Of a DNA stretch of 64,000 nt, positions 22,473-34,090 are shown piece by piece. Source of the stretch: Clitopilus passeckerianus. Its lineage: Eukaryota > Basidiomycota > Agaricomycetes > Agaricales > Entolomataceae. The notes below the pieces were generated by a model. That model made no database searches, was not told the origin of the DNA, and saw nothing but the letters and a program-made list of their open reading frames with translations. The stretch covers positions 310,001-374,000 of the forward strand of contig CALYLX010000128.1 of assembly GCA_944990035.1 (NCBI GenBank), written 5' to 3'. The position numbers and the translations under genes are program-made. The stretch's first letter is position 1. Each line of letters starts with the position of its first letter.

Positions 22473-24234
22473 ATGGACTCAGAATTGAAATGCAACCGCT
22501 TAACTTGCAGACAGGCTTTAACAGAAAAAGCAGTCGTCGTAAGATTTCTCCATCTTCTCCCATGATGACCTACATAAGAACTTTTCAAACATTGCTATTC
22601 AGACTACCTGTGGGTCCAACAAACAAATGAAAAGCTCATTTATGCCTAACGACTCTACTCTCAGGCTCACACATATTCTGTGGTAAGTCTTTTTACTGCG
22701 TGTACTAGTAAGGGGTTTTGCTAACGTTTCGAATGCCATATCAGTGGATTGTGCCAATGAACTCTTTACTGCTGCTCGCCTCTGCCCTGCTTGTGACACT
22801 GCTCTTCGAGAACCGTAAGCTTCTCGGGATGCCCAGTTTTGGCAATTTTGATCACTGCCATGCAGAGACGATGTTGTGGTAAGTTCCACCTTCAGTCCCT
22901 GTCAGGTGGACATCTGACAAGTAAACCTCATCAGGTTTCCTCTCTGCATCCATCAAATGATTATAAGACGGTATGAACAATTAACAACCTTCGCCACCTC
23001 CCACGTATTTGGCAGCATATAGTCGGTTCTGTCAGGCCTGAGTCCCTCAACTATTCTGGAGATTTGCACAAGGTTTATACGTCCGTCACTTGAACAGATC
23101 CAAGCTTTTACTTATAGAAACGTTCGCAGAGCAATGTCATTCTGGCAGTACCAGATTTCCCAAGAACAGTAATAAAATACATCTGTCAAAGTCCATCAAA
23201 CCTCATGCTCTGGCTAGCTCTTTCCAGCAAGCTGTTGTTCGCAATCTGAACGAGAAAAATACTCAACTACAGAAACAACTTGACAACACCATCCGGGAAG
23301 GTCAAGTGGTAACTGTGGCTCAGACGTTGCATTAGACTCATGCCCCCAATAGCCAACAGCGAAATTTCACTTTTGACCGACAAAGCAAACCGTAAGGGGT
23401 CAAGTTGGAGATTCTCATGCAGGCTTGACGCCTGCCTACAGAATTAGAATGTGACCTGGAAACTGAACGCCGCAGGACCCGAGACCTACAAGAAGAATCA
23501 AGGGAAAGAGAAAAGGAGTATCAGAAGCTGAAGGTGGCGGAGCAGCCCAAACCACATTTGCCTCTGCTCATCAGCTACCCTGCATATAGGCTCATCTGGA
23601 TAAATTCAAGCGCAAAGCCTTATTGGCCCCAGGGAACACTCATCCGTCCGGCTCGGATGCCGAAGCCACAGGACTTGCTAGTCATGGGTCAGGAGACCAG
23701 CATAGACGCCTGAGTCTTTCTGGCCACCCAGGGATGCAGACGGTCCCGACCAATTCTGTGCCTGGCATAGATGCTCAAGGGGTCTCTTGTATATTCTAAT
23801 GATCTTACTGCCTGCTCAATACTGCGTTGTTTCGACTAGTTCCGAAGGGCACCCTTGACGAATCGCACGCAATTTGCACCTCAAGCTGGAAACTGGAATC
23901 AACAGGCCCAACGAGCCCATGTTCGAAATCGGTCAAATCGCCAGCCATTCAGCGCAAACGGCGGCGACGTCTCCGGATATACTAGCGGTGATCACTCGGA
24001 AAGCGCTGACGAAGTAGAGAACCTGTTGACCGAGCACCGGCCACTACGTGTTTCTGCCGCCCAATCTGGCTGGTCTACGGCTGTCCCCCGACTAGGAACA
24101 AGGCCACCTATGCAAGGTCATTCGAGGATTTACAGACGTAACATCGAAGACAGTTGCTTATCTCAAATTTGAAAGGTTTTACGCCGCAAACAGGCGCCAG
24201 AATGGGAAAGTTTCGACCAGCACCTACTCGCTGA
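22473..24234 (+). CDS. HEI10: HEI10/CCNB1IP1-type RING E3 ligase (meiotic crossover factor)
   Basis: Small RING-finger, coiled-coil protein of the HEI10/CCNB1IP1 family (SUMO/ubiquitin E3 that stabilises meiotic crossovers). Exon 1 (22473-22538) gives MDSELKCNRLTCRQALTEKA. A 7-nt microexon (22603-22609) and the next exon (from 22665) then give TTCSHIFCVDCANELF and LCPACDTAL, completing the CxxxxC...CxHxxCxxC...CPxC RING. Later exons read HPSNDYKTSVLSGLSPSTIL, EICTRAMSFWQYQISQE, QQAVVRNLNEKNTQLQKQLD and ELECDLETERRRTRDLQEES (coiled coil), HLDKFKRKALLAPGN and NRTQFAPQAGNWNQQ. The end is GARMGKFRPAPTR, then TGA. About 10 introns. The order and wording of these blocks match CCNB1IP1 well. Exon edges around 23330-23470 are uncertain. 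Confidence 0.82.
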
Positions 24235-24633
24235 ATGGTTTCGTACCAGCACAGTCTCGCACAAGGATTGGATTTCGTTGGATTCAGTTAGAAATTTGTT
24301 TTCTTGCATTGTCAATAGAGCCTCAAGGCATTGTTACTGTCGCCTGCAATCAATATATTTTTATTCGCAAGTTTGAGTTTCATTAAGATCAAAATTCGGG
24401 CAGCATTCTACAGAGGGGGTATCAAAAGACGTAATTTAGCTGAAGAACATAGCGTATAAGTACATGTGAGATGTATAGCGGAGGATAAGATAGTGTAATG
24501 CAAAGAGACTGGGAGGTATTATTGCTCGTAAAAGAGTGTATAGATATTACCAGTGGCGATAGCAAGAATGATGAAATGCAACCAAGAATGAATGGATTAT
24601 ATGGGTTTTTGTTCGAATGTGAAGTTGGTCCGA
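24235..24633. other. Convergent 3' flanks
   Basis: 398 bp between two converging genes. AT-rich, with no supported gene or element seen. Confidence 0.5.
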
Positions 24634-27600
24634 TTAATAAGGTCTGATAGTCCCATTCTTTTCATCTTCCAGATATTGTCCGATGGCCAAAATGTCTTGA
24701 CCAGCACGTCGTAAATACCCAGCGAGCACATCCCGCTCAACATGAGGCAGCAGATCCGCCAACTTATCCACCTGGCGGACGAAAGAAGGGTCTGGAGAAA
24801 TATCCAGGACGGGAGAATGTGATACATCGGCGAGTGACGGCCTTCGTGCGACGCCTTCGCGTTCACTCGGGGAGGATGTGTGAATCATGAGTGTTTGGGA
24901 GCGCATTGGACGCGAGCCAGGGATAGCCCGCGGACCTCCTGGAATAGCAGGTGCAGCGGGTATATTGATAGGTCGCGTGAGAGGTGTTGGTGGACTCTTC
25001 GTGAGCTTACCCACAGCTGAATTGGGTGTAGTCGGTGTCAAGGCAGGCTTGTCCTTTTTACCCGCAGACATGCTAGCTTTGCGCCCGATCGAGGAGAAGA
25101 ATCCGCCGGATTTGATTGAAGGGCTCGATGAAGCATAAGAGCGGATGGAAGAGGGAGGTGTACCACTGCCAACGCTAGTGGTCGAGCGCGGAGGTTGTAG
25201 ATTTTGATGAGCAAGAGAAGGATATGGGAGGTTGATAGGTGACGCGGGAGCAATGTCATCCGCCTTGGTCGAGAGATCCGTTGCGGTATATGCGTCCGAA
25301 CGGATTGGGAATGTGGCTTCGGAGACGATTGAGCCTCGAGAGGCATGCCTTGGTTGAGGACCCATTGATCCTGGGCCTGTCGACGGCCGGTTGGCAGTCG
25401 CTAAGAAGGCAGGGGTAAAGAAAATAAATTGAAGTTCAAGCGCTGTCAGGAAGTCTAAAAACGTACTTCTAGTTTTCGTCTCGAAGGTCCAGTCACTAAG
25501 GCCAGAATCGTGCACGTATAACTCATTGATCTTCTGGGCGTATAATAGGCATCTCTCCACTGATGTCTTCCTAGCGAAGACTTCTGCGCAGAACATTGCA
25601 GGAGGGTGTTGGGATTTGATCTTCTTGAAAGGCGGATGCCGGTCCGGCAAACCTGGTGGGGCTATTGATACAAGCGAGGGAGAAGGCGTTCTGGATGAGT
25701 AATGCGTGCTTGTCGATGTGCGGCGAACGGATTTCGAGGATGCGGAGGAGGAAGGTGTGCGTGGCAGCGCCGAGAAGCGCTTAATGCTGAGACTGAGGCT
25801 GTTCCTATTCAGGCCGGTCTTGGGCGGCGGGCTAGGCGTCTTATTGCTAGAAAGGTCGGTCATCGTCGAGGTCGAGCGTCCGTGTCGTGAAGATTGTCGT
25901 GAGGGTGATGTGCTGGAGTTGCTATACTCAGAAGAGGAGCCGCTGCCGTGATACGTCCTCCTTTTCCTTGACGGTGCCAATTCTGAATCGTTCGTGATAT
26001 CTGTCAACTCGCCATCTTTTTTCAAGGGCGTTTGACTTTGCTCATCGCTGAACCGAAGTGGTCGCATGCTTGTCATGGGGGGAACGCTGTCACCGGATTC
26101 GTCGTCAGCCGCAGAGACCTGGGCTGAAGTACGATCTGCTTCGGTAGTGGTTGACCTTGATGAGTCGGTTTGTGGCAGTGTGGACTTCGTAGGAGTCGCA
26201 GTTTGGAGCGTATCTGTGTCCTCTGCTGAAGTGTTTGATCTTGACGGCGAAAAGGCGCCCTCACGCCTGTGTATTGATTTGGAATGATTGAGCTGTGATG
26301 TATGGCTTGATCTGTAGCTGACATGTTAGACTACCTCCACCAATCACTAGGACAACAAATAAGTGAACATACAGTGGCTTTTCAGAATCGACTTCGACCA
26401 GGCTGGGATTAAGGAGCTTGGCTGGGCTGGTTTTCGGGCTGGTTTTCGGCGTCTTCGCAGCCAGGGCTGCAGTCACCGATGGGGGGAGTTGGAGTGCTTG
26501 CTTGATGGACTCGATGTCTCTTGTCCGTGGTGGATTGGGCGAATGCAAGCGTGGAGGTCGGGGAGGCGCTGGCATAGTGGCATCGATGTTGAACACAGCT
26601 CTAGGAGGGGGCGGTGGCGGTCCAGCTGTATTGTGTAGTCCTACATAAAACAGGGCAAAGGATGTTATAAGACAAAGGATCAAGAGATTAAGGCACGGAA
26701 TTTATTCATACCTGGCATTGGTGGCCGATCCCTGGACGAGGAAGGAAAGTTGATGCTAGAGGCTGACCGGACACCAGGGGGACTGGATTTCCGGTGGTTT
26801 GTATTGGAATTATCCTTCCTGCGCAGGGGAGCAGCAGAATCTAGGCTGATGACAACGGGGGCGGCGACCCGTGTCCCAATTTCTTTATATTGGCCAATCT
26901 CAGGTGTCAACTGTAGCGGTTGACGGCTACTCTTCGGCGTTGCAACACCATGATGACCGCGTTGCTGCGGTAGCAGTGAACTGCCATCTTGTTCATATCT
27001 TCTCGCGTGGCTCGGACCCGGGCGTTCGGAAGCAGATTTGGGAGGTGAAGGGGATCGTGAATGGGACTGAGAATGTGGGGAAATGGGGTAGTTCAAACGA
27101 GGTGTGGTGTGCTCGTTGTTGGAAGGCATGACACGGTGACCTTTTGATTTTGGTGAAGCAACATTCCGCCCACGTGGTGTACTTTGTTGTTCGCGTGTCG
27201 ACCGTTTCTTCTGAAGAACTCCTGGAGAATCCTGCGACCTGAGGGCAGCATTGCCCGTGATTGAGTCGGCTGTGTGTGGCCCAGTGGTAGGCGGTGTAAG
27301 ATGTGTATAGGTATTGGGTGCAGCGTCGGGAGGCGCGACCAAGGCCAATCCAGCGAGACTCGGCTTGACGCCTCTTCGCGACCGTATTGAAGACGTTTCC
27401 TCGGATTGTTTAGATGTCGGAATTTCAGGTGATGACTGCCCACTAGCCACATCCATCTCGACAATCGCCATCCTACGCCTATCCGCGCCACCGTTGGAAG
27501 GCACGGCGGCCCGTAATCTCGTACCAGCTGCTGAAGGATTTACGTCGGGGTAAAGGTAATGGGTGGTGGTGGAGAGACCGGTGGTTTTAGAGGAAGTAGT

Positions 27601-27888
27601 ACGGGTATCTTCTGAGGAATAATCCGATGAACTTGACGAGGCCGAGTCTTCGGTCGATGCTTGTCGCACCAAAAACCGGGATTTATCTGAATCGCTGCTA
27701 TCATCCGTACGACCATCTGCAATAGCTGACTGGTAGTAAGTCAGGTAATGGCCCGTTTCCCGCTTCTTCCGCTTCTGTGAATCCTTGCGCTTTGGACGAG
27801 GAGGCTGCGGTGCTGTTGGCTCATCCTTGCTGCCTAAGAAAGATATGAAGAACTTGAGTGTATGTCGCTTCTTAGACGATGCCTTCAT
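24634..27888 (-). CDS. Large disordered protein with a C-terminal CUE-like segment
   Basis: I do not recognise the family. The N-terminus MKASSKKRHTLKFFISFLGS is basic and followed by PKRKDSQKRKKRE. Some 350 residues of Ser/Pro/Arg-rich sequence follow, then PPPPPPRAVFNIDATMPAPP and more Ser/Thr-rich sequence. A short globular-looking block is MFCAEVFARKTSVERCLLYA, QKINELYVHDSGLSDWTFET. The C-terminus reads FVRQVDKLADLLPHVERDVL and AGYLRRAGQDILAIGQYLED. Its leucine/proline pattern (LxxxLP...L...L...GQDIxxAIxxL) resembles a CUE or UBA-like ubiquitin-binding helix bundle. About 1000 residues and four or five introns. A role in trafficking or ubiquitin adaptor work is only a guess. Confidence 0.75.
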
Positions 27889-29584
27889 GATTGGAGGCAG
27901 TGGGGAATGAATGCCGGTACATACCTCCAGCTACGGAATTCTTATAATCGTTTGAACTCATATCATGTTGAGTTAGCGGTGTGTCCGTTTGTTGACGCAA
28001 GTCCGGGGCGTATTTTGATCGACTCGACGATTTTGATGCGAGCTTCATGACTTGTCTTCATCCATCCACCGCCAGTCCGACCCATTTCTGGACTCCGTGC
28101 CGACTGTAACGCAAGCTACTGACAACCACTTGGCCCGCCGGCGTACCAGAATCGTCAATGAATCACTCTAGGACTTCCTCCTTGAGGCGGGATCTCTTCA
28201 CCACTCCATAAATGTCCTGCTGCGAAGCACTGCCATAACTACACTGCGATGCATTGAGTGGGCCAAAATCCCCCTAGGTATTCTGTCATATCCAACTACC
28301 ACATCAAACCTGGATCCACTATCGAGATTCCACTGACTTCACAGTGGATACTGGCTAACTTTATTCCCCCTCCCTGCGACAAAACATTTTCTGCCAATCG
28401 GCTTCCATGGCTTCTCCACCCTGGCACTCTATTTTCGTTCTCCTTTTTGCCGTCTGGCCTCCGTGAAGGCGCTTCTCATCGACTGTCTCGCCAGGGCTAG
28501 TAATCTCTTGGCAATTGTCCCTCGACGCTCGGAATGCATTCCGCATAATTAAAATAGGTCTTGAGGCTGTCTTCAGTAGGACGGGGCTTTACCCCACACA
28601 AAGTACGTCAACATTTTTCCGCTGAACTGTCACCTTTTCTCGAGGCATAGGCCTCGTACAGCTCGGGATTTGGGGAGAAACACCCGACCCTGTTAGCAGG
28701 CAAGAATCTGACTGCACCCGACGTATAACTGCGTTTTCTTAACATCAATTATACTTGTAGCATCCACCTGGAAAAACTCAGCCTCCAAATATACGAATAT
28801 TTGTATTCGATTCCCGTGCAATATTGAACCGTCCGAGAGATCTAGTCCATGCCTCACTTAGAAGTTGAATCGTTAGGGTTGGTTATGACGCATCTAACAT
28901 GATTTGCCTACGACATGTTCTTCTGCCGTTCGCTTGAGTATTCGGAATGTTGGGAAAGCCTCTTAAACTTCCTCGACACAAACTGTCTAAGAAAACTTAG
29001 CAATACAACATCCTCTCCTCTGTGTGCCTGGAATTTGATCAAGCGGATCCGCATCGATGCCCACCCCCTGTCCAAAACCTTGTTAGAGCAAAGATAACGA
29101 AAACCGTAGATAGCAAAGCGGAGGCATCCAACAGGAATTGATGGTGGGAGCATCCGGCGGCGGGCACCTTTAAAATCAATTATACCCACCCGCCGAGATA
29201 AGCTGGCCACCTCAGCGCTGCCCCCCTGTTCTCCATTGAGCTGTTTGGTCAAGCCGTTGCCTGCATTGGCATCAGCTGAGATGGCGATGCTGCATCTGAG
29301 TAGGAGAAAGTTTAAGCCGTCAGCGACTCCTTGTCTCCTCGCCGGATAGAACATTAATCGAACCCAGTCACTTTCCGAGTCGACTTCATTTCTTTATCGT
29401 GACAAGGAGCACCATCAATCCGGTTAAAAGTGTCAATACACATATTACGAGTAAATACGAGGCCAAAACCTTGAATACCCTTCGAAGTATAAACCCCATC
29501 AACCTGGGTAATCAACGGTGTATCAAGCGATGGAAGACTGTGAAGATTATTAGGTTGCCCCCCCATCACAAAGAGCTGAACAAC
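27889..29584. other. 1.7 kb without a supported gene
   Basis: Short open frames only. The longest (minus, 28908-29354, 148 codons) has no motif and no sensible splice context. A GATTCC-type T-loop-like string near 28818-28830 lacks the stems of a tRNA. I could not recover transposon domains. Confidence 0.5.
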
Positions 29585-31628
29585 TTACATCCTGAAGACG
29601 TGTGTCGCTATCATCACTTCCAGAATGTTGGGTGATGTCGACTTTAGTCCCGATATTTACCGGTCCCTATATCATGAACGTCTATCAATCTCTCAACCCA
29701 AAGAAAAGCAAGGGGTGGGTGTAAACCAATCCTGAGACTCACCGATTCAGGATGCCGCCGGATGAAACTGGCAGCCCACCTGAAGGACATGGAACCACCG
29801 TTCTCCCCGATTTTACGAATAGTATCACGAGCATTCAGCGTTGCGAGCACTGAGTTGGAGTAAACTAACGAAATGCCCTTATCAGTGACCGAGAAGGACC
29901 AGAAGGAGATGAAACTGACGTCGACCGAGGGTAAAATAAAAGGCCACGTAAATCAGGGTGTGGCCCCAGACAAGTATCTGCAGTACTTTCTAGATAAATC
30001 ACGCGATGGGATTTACGGCGAGACCCACAGAAACCAAAGACGCAATGGCGCATAGACTCGTGAATAACCCGGTGGTTATAGCAAACATAATCTAATGACA
30101 GGTCAGATACTCCGAGGGACCATCTAAGATATATTGACATCATACCAACGTTGTAACCATGTTATCTGACCTGAAAGGTTCGGTCAGAACCATGTGTTAA
30201 ATGATTGATAAATGGCCCTCGTACTTTCTGAGGCCATTACGAGCAACTTGAAGGAAGTAACACAGAGTCCCAGCGATGAGGACATCAGAAATGGCTCCTA
30301 GAGCATTGACGGCTATAGAAAGTCCCTAATCGTGGGGTTCTCAAATGTTAGCACTATTGAAGATTTAACGGCAGGTATAATTAATTACCTTCAATCGAGG
30401 AGACTCGGCCCATGTTTGGGTCCTATTTCATTCACAGATGAGGCTCGTCAGGTGAGTTACTCAGTATACAGCACCTACGCTTGTGCCGTGTAGGCTAATG
30501 CACAGGCTGTCGGAGTTGTAAGGTTTTTTGGCAGTTCGTGAATGAAGGTTGGTCACTTGCCAAAATTTGCGAGTATGAGCCCAAACTAAGAACTGGTAAA
30601 CGGGTACTCTGATAAAAGGAAAGGCGAGCTTACAATGGGTGCAAATAGTAGTGTGTTGCGGTCGCTGACTGAGAGGCAAGAAATCCTACGTAAATATTGG
30701 GATCCATCCGAGTACCTTGGACTTACATCGCCATACCCGGATTGCAAAAAAGCTATTGGTGGACTGATGAGTTGCTAGCTTTAGAGAAGGACAAAAATGC
30801 CTACCCTTGGACCAGAAGCCCAATGAGAGCCTGGAAATGGAGTAGTTGCCACCATCAGTTGACAGCGTGTCCAGTTGATAAGCATGCCGCACATTGAAAA
30901 CTATTTCCACCTTGAGTCATGAAGAGATTAGCTCGTGTTGAGTTGTAGACCTGAGTTTTTGACGTACATAGACACTCCTTTGGGCGATAATATTGGAACA
31001 GAGTAAAGAGCGCAAGACATCAGCATTTTGTCCGCGCCAGGCTCTGGTGGTAGACTTTCACCCACCAAACCACTTGATCCAGTGCAGCAGGGTTGTTGTA
31101 ATTGGTCACCAAGTATGTGTAAACTAGGTAGCGGTGAGCAGACAGTCTACGCCAGCAGCCGTTCACGTACCAGAGTGAGATATGAGGGTTTGATGAATTG
31201 TATCCAGTATCCAAATCGCGCTAACCTTGATCATCCCCTCCTTTAAGCAGAGAATCATATGGGTTGGACGCAAGAAAGCTTACAAATGCCCTGATGTACC
31301 AGGCATCCTAAAAAAGCTAATTTTCAGACGGTGTGCCAACTAGAGCGAAGGAAGCAAACCTTCTGGTAATGTTCGAAGTAATACCAAGTTTGCACGCAAG
31401 AAGCTGAGTTAAACTTTAGTCAGGTTCTGCAGAGTGGCAGGAGCTTCGAGCCAACCTCCGTATAGGCTGCAACAGACCACATAAACGTCTCGGTCTTGGA
31501 GTCTAGGTTGAAGGCGACGTACATTGCAGCACAAACCACTCCAATGAGCGTAGCACCCATACTGGCCTGCCTTGTCAGATCCTAATAGAATAATTTCACA
31601 ATACCACGAACGTGTTATCAACCGACAT
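29585..31628 (-). CDS. DUF6534-type multi-pass membrane protein (Agaricomycete-specific family), intron-rich
   Basis: Seven-helix membrane protein of the DUF6534 family; function unknown. Many small exons carry the family's ordered blocks: MGATLIGVVCAAM; CVQTWYYFEHYQKDAWYIRA; WILDTIHQTLISHS; YTYLVTNYNNPAALDQVVWW (the clearest signature); QALIGLLVQ; NSFFAIRVWRFSDRNTLLFA; PIFGLILANFG; AVNALGAISDVLIAGTLCYF; LIMFAITTGLFTSLCAIASL; VWGHTLIYVAFYFTLGR; NSVLATLNARDTIRK; and SFRWAASFIRRHPES. At least nine introns. Two joins do not close neatly: MSVDNTF to DLTRQ would need a 26-nt intron, and the exon near 30490 is out of phase. The gene may therefore be damaged, or my exon choices may be off. The start and end are best guesses, from ATG 31628 to TAA 29585. 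Confidence 0.68.
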
Positions 31629-32602
31629 TGAAGAGGTTTGGAGAGGATTTCACTGAGGGTATGGATTGAGGCATGGGTCCCACCAAGCTAATAAAACGGA
31701 AGTCCAATTAGCGCCATCAGATAGAACCAGCTTCGGGCCCTCGGTGATTCAAACGGTCAGTATAAGGGGGCTGTGGCTTAATGCCTGTAAATTCATTACT
31801 GCCGAGTCCGTATCACGGATGCACATCATCGTCCATCAAGGTGTTGTGGGCGACTCTATTGTCTTCTGTGAGATCGTGGAACGGCTTGAAGACTTTTTAC
31901 TCGCTTCAAGTTGTTCATGAAGCAGAATATCCTTGACTCGTCGTAGACCTCTTCTCAATGTTTGTTTCATTATTGAGTAGACTTGAACCGAGAGCTGATC
32001 GGAAGGTTCTTCTTTGTCCGTAGATAGGAGATCACGGCGAAGTGGCGTAATACACGATCCATGTCACCGAGTTGCTAAATATCGATTTCACTTAGGCTGA
32101 GTTGAAGGTCCAACGCCAGGCGGTCGAGAACCTTTTAATGAGGCACTTGATGAATTTGTGGTTTTACTTACATTCAAATGGAAGAGGGATAAGGTTATCA
32201 TGTTGCCATTCGTAATACAGACAAGCAAGTAACGTATAGGGTGATCATGTCTTCGTCCGTGAGCGCATACAGCCCGCCTTCATATTATGCTGATACCATG
32301 GAGAGAAACTTGGCAAGAGAGGCGACGACCAAGTGGACAGCCACTTCGCAAACCTTTTCGGTGCGTGTCATAGGACGATCGATGATTGCCCGAAATGGAG
32401 GAAGGTGGGAACCAGTTACAACGGGCAGACATCCAGGAAGGAGCCGAGAGCAAATACAGGAGCTCGGTAAGATGTGTGCGTCCTTCGGTCGGGCAGCGTT
32501 GGTGGCGATGAAGGCGATGCTGGAAAGCTTTGTGGACATGATGCGAGAATAACCAAGCAATGAATTCAGCCATAGCTTTGGAAGAACGGAATGATGGGCG
32601 AC
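31629..32602. other. Intergenic region between DUF6534 gene and MED18
   Basis: About 970 bp. It contains one uninterrupted plus-strand frame (32241-32552), listed separately. Nothing else is recognisable. Confidence 0.45.
32241..32552 (+). CDS. Possible small hypothetical protein (103 aa)
   Basis: Single-exon frame from ATG to TAA starting MSSSVSAYSPPSYYADTMER and ending FGRAALVAMKAMLESFVDMM. The N-terminus is Ser/Pro/Tyr rich and the C-terminus looks like an amphipathic helix. There is no homology I can name. It sits alone in a gene-poor stretch, 3' to MED18 on the other strand. It may be a chance frame. Confidence 0.3.
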   Translation: MIMSSSVSAYSPPSYYADTMERNLAREATTKWTATSQTFSVRVIGRSMIARNGGRWEPVTTGRHPGRSREQIQELGKMCASFGRAALVAMKAMLESFVDMMRE

Positions 32603-33402
32603 CTAGATGTCTTGCCTTCGTAAGTCTAGTAAGCCTTTCATAAACAGCTGGACGTCCAGAACTGCCTCTACAGCGGCACTGAGGGGTGTTTCTTGTGTGT
32701 TCCTGATGGGTGAGGCCGTCTTAACTTCGACTTCCCAGAGGGTGTCAGTGTGAGCAGGAATCGGTTGCTGGGTCTTCGGGTCAATCTGGGGAAGATGTTT
32801 GATTAAGAGTCTTCCAGGACCAGAAACGGGCGAACCTGTTCTTGCTGGAACATCAGTATGACGAGTATTCCTCGCCGGAAAGCATATCCACGTTTATATA
32901 TCTGGGACCTCCTCCTAGAGAGATGTCAATCACCGAGTATGTGTGTAGGATCACGACGCACACATATCCAAGAGCGGCAGCAAAACTCAAGGCATCGCCC
33001 ACAACTTGACATGTTGACCAAGGGCGCACCGTAGCTTCTGGATGGACGCGTACCGATTCCGGTTTAAGATAGGAATAGAGCACCCTGTCGATAAGTTGAG
33101 TTTCAGTGTGTCCCACAAAAGCACCGAGGTCTTCAAAATAGATGCACGACTAACCAAGGCTGATCTTCTCCTTTACCGTCCCTTAGTTCTTTCTTCGCAC
33201 GGAGCGATATTGGCTCCGTTGCAGCACCACCAATCAATGCCGCGTCTCGTTGTTGTTGTGCATCTAACGGTTCGAATAGGATTTCGCGGACATGAAATGG
33301 ATACGACGACTCGCTATGGAGTGTGATGCGGTTGAGGATAGCCTTGAGGTCTCGAGCGAAGAATTCACCGAAGAGGGCGACTTCGTAGAAGTGGGAAGAC
33401 AT
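32603..33402 (-). CDS. MED18: Mediator complex subunit 18 (Med18/Srb5)
   Basis: Head-module subunit of the Mediator transcription co-activator. The exons read MSSHFYEVALFGEFFARDLK, AILNRITLHSESSYPFHVRE, ILFEPLDAQQQRD and LRAKKELRD. Next is YSYLKPESVRVHPEATVRPW with STCQVVGDALSFAAALGYV. The last exons give DPKTQQPIPAHTDTLWEVEV, KTASPIRNTQETPLSAAVEA and VLDVQLFMKGLLDLRRQDI, then TAG at 32603-32605. This order matches basidiomycete Med18. I use the ATG at 33402. An in-frame ATG at 33468 would add MAPLKRRASTALASESFFVQ and two more residues. About 245 residues, the usual size. Three or four introns. Confidence 0.9.
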
Positions 33403-33468
33403 CCTTGCTTGAACGAAGAATGACTCGGAAGCAAGAGCTGTACTCGCGCGTCGCTTCAGAGGGGCCAA

Positions 33469-34090
33469 CTTGACCTAATCATACCACTGAATGCCTTCAT
33501 ACGGCGCGTATAGAAAGCCAAATACATGATAATTATCAAGACCCTCAAATAACTGAAGAACACTACGGGAAATTCTACTTGACATTATTCAATCAAAAGA
33601 AAACACTCACGTACTGGGGCCGATGCTCCTAACGAGAGGGTCCAGGCAAGTCATCTTGAGGCACAGGTCCACTACACGTAGTGCTTAGAGTCCGTCTTCT
33701 CGTTGTGGCCCCTGGACAGCTGACCATGAGGCCCCCAACGGTCCAAACTCGGTATGGTGAATCAGAATTCCTACGATCTAAGGAGGGCAGCGACGCTAAC
33801 AATGGCCATGCTCTCAATAAACCTTTCCATTGCTTTACCTCCAACGACATCTTGTTACACGAATGCAAAATCGGTACCTCAGCTGTTAAGTTTTGTATTT
33901 CGCTCATTGTCAGATCGGTGGGCGGTTGAGTCTGGTAGCAACGGGCCAGGATCCCGAAGCTTTTACAGCGTCTTTCTACTGGCTACTTTCGTACGGCAAG
34001 CATCGAAAGTTGACAAGGAAACGTATATCAGAAGTTCCCAGTCAAAAATCTACAACAACTCTGAAGAACCTCATAGGACGCCGGATATCG
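33469..34090. other. Intergenic region upstream of MED18, with repeat copy 2
   Basis: 620 bp between MED18 and the 3' end of BCD1, both on the minus strand. Holds copy 2 of the diverged repeat (33594-33881). No full gene recognised. Confidence 0.5.
33594..33881 (-). repeat. Diverged dispersed repeat, copy 2
   Basis: Minus-strand anchors GAGGTACCGATTTTGCATT, GGAATTCTGAT, CCTGTGCCTCAAGATGACT, GGAGCATCG and GTGAGTGTTTTCTTTTG occur in the same order as in copy 1 at 22010-22264. In this copy one minus-strand frame stays open for 92 codons (33629-33907) and includes EVPILHSCNK and PVPQDDLPGPSR. The matching frame in copy 1 has EVPTMHFVKT and PVLEDDSTEPYRREH but one stop. Confidence 0.55.

Noticed and set aside
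28741..28840. tRNA-like T-loop string (TTCGATTCCC)
   Set aside because: No acceptor, D or anticodon stems can be folded around it.
28908..29354. 148-codon minus-strand frame
   Set aside because: No motif, odd composition, no splice partners; likely chance.
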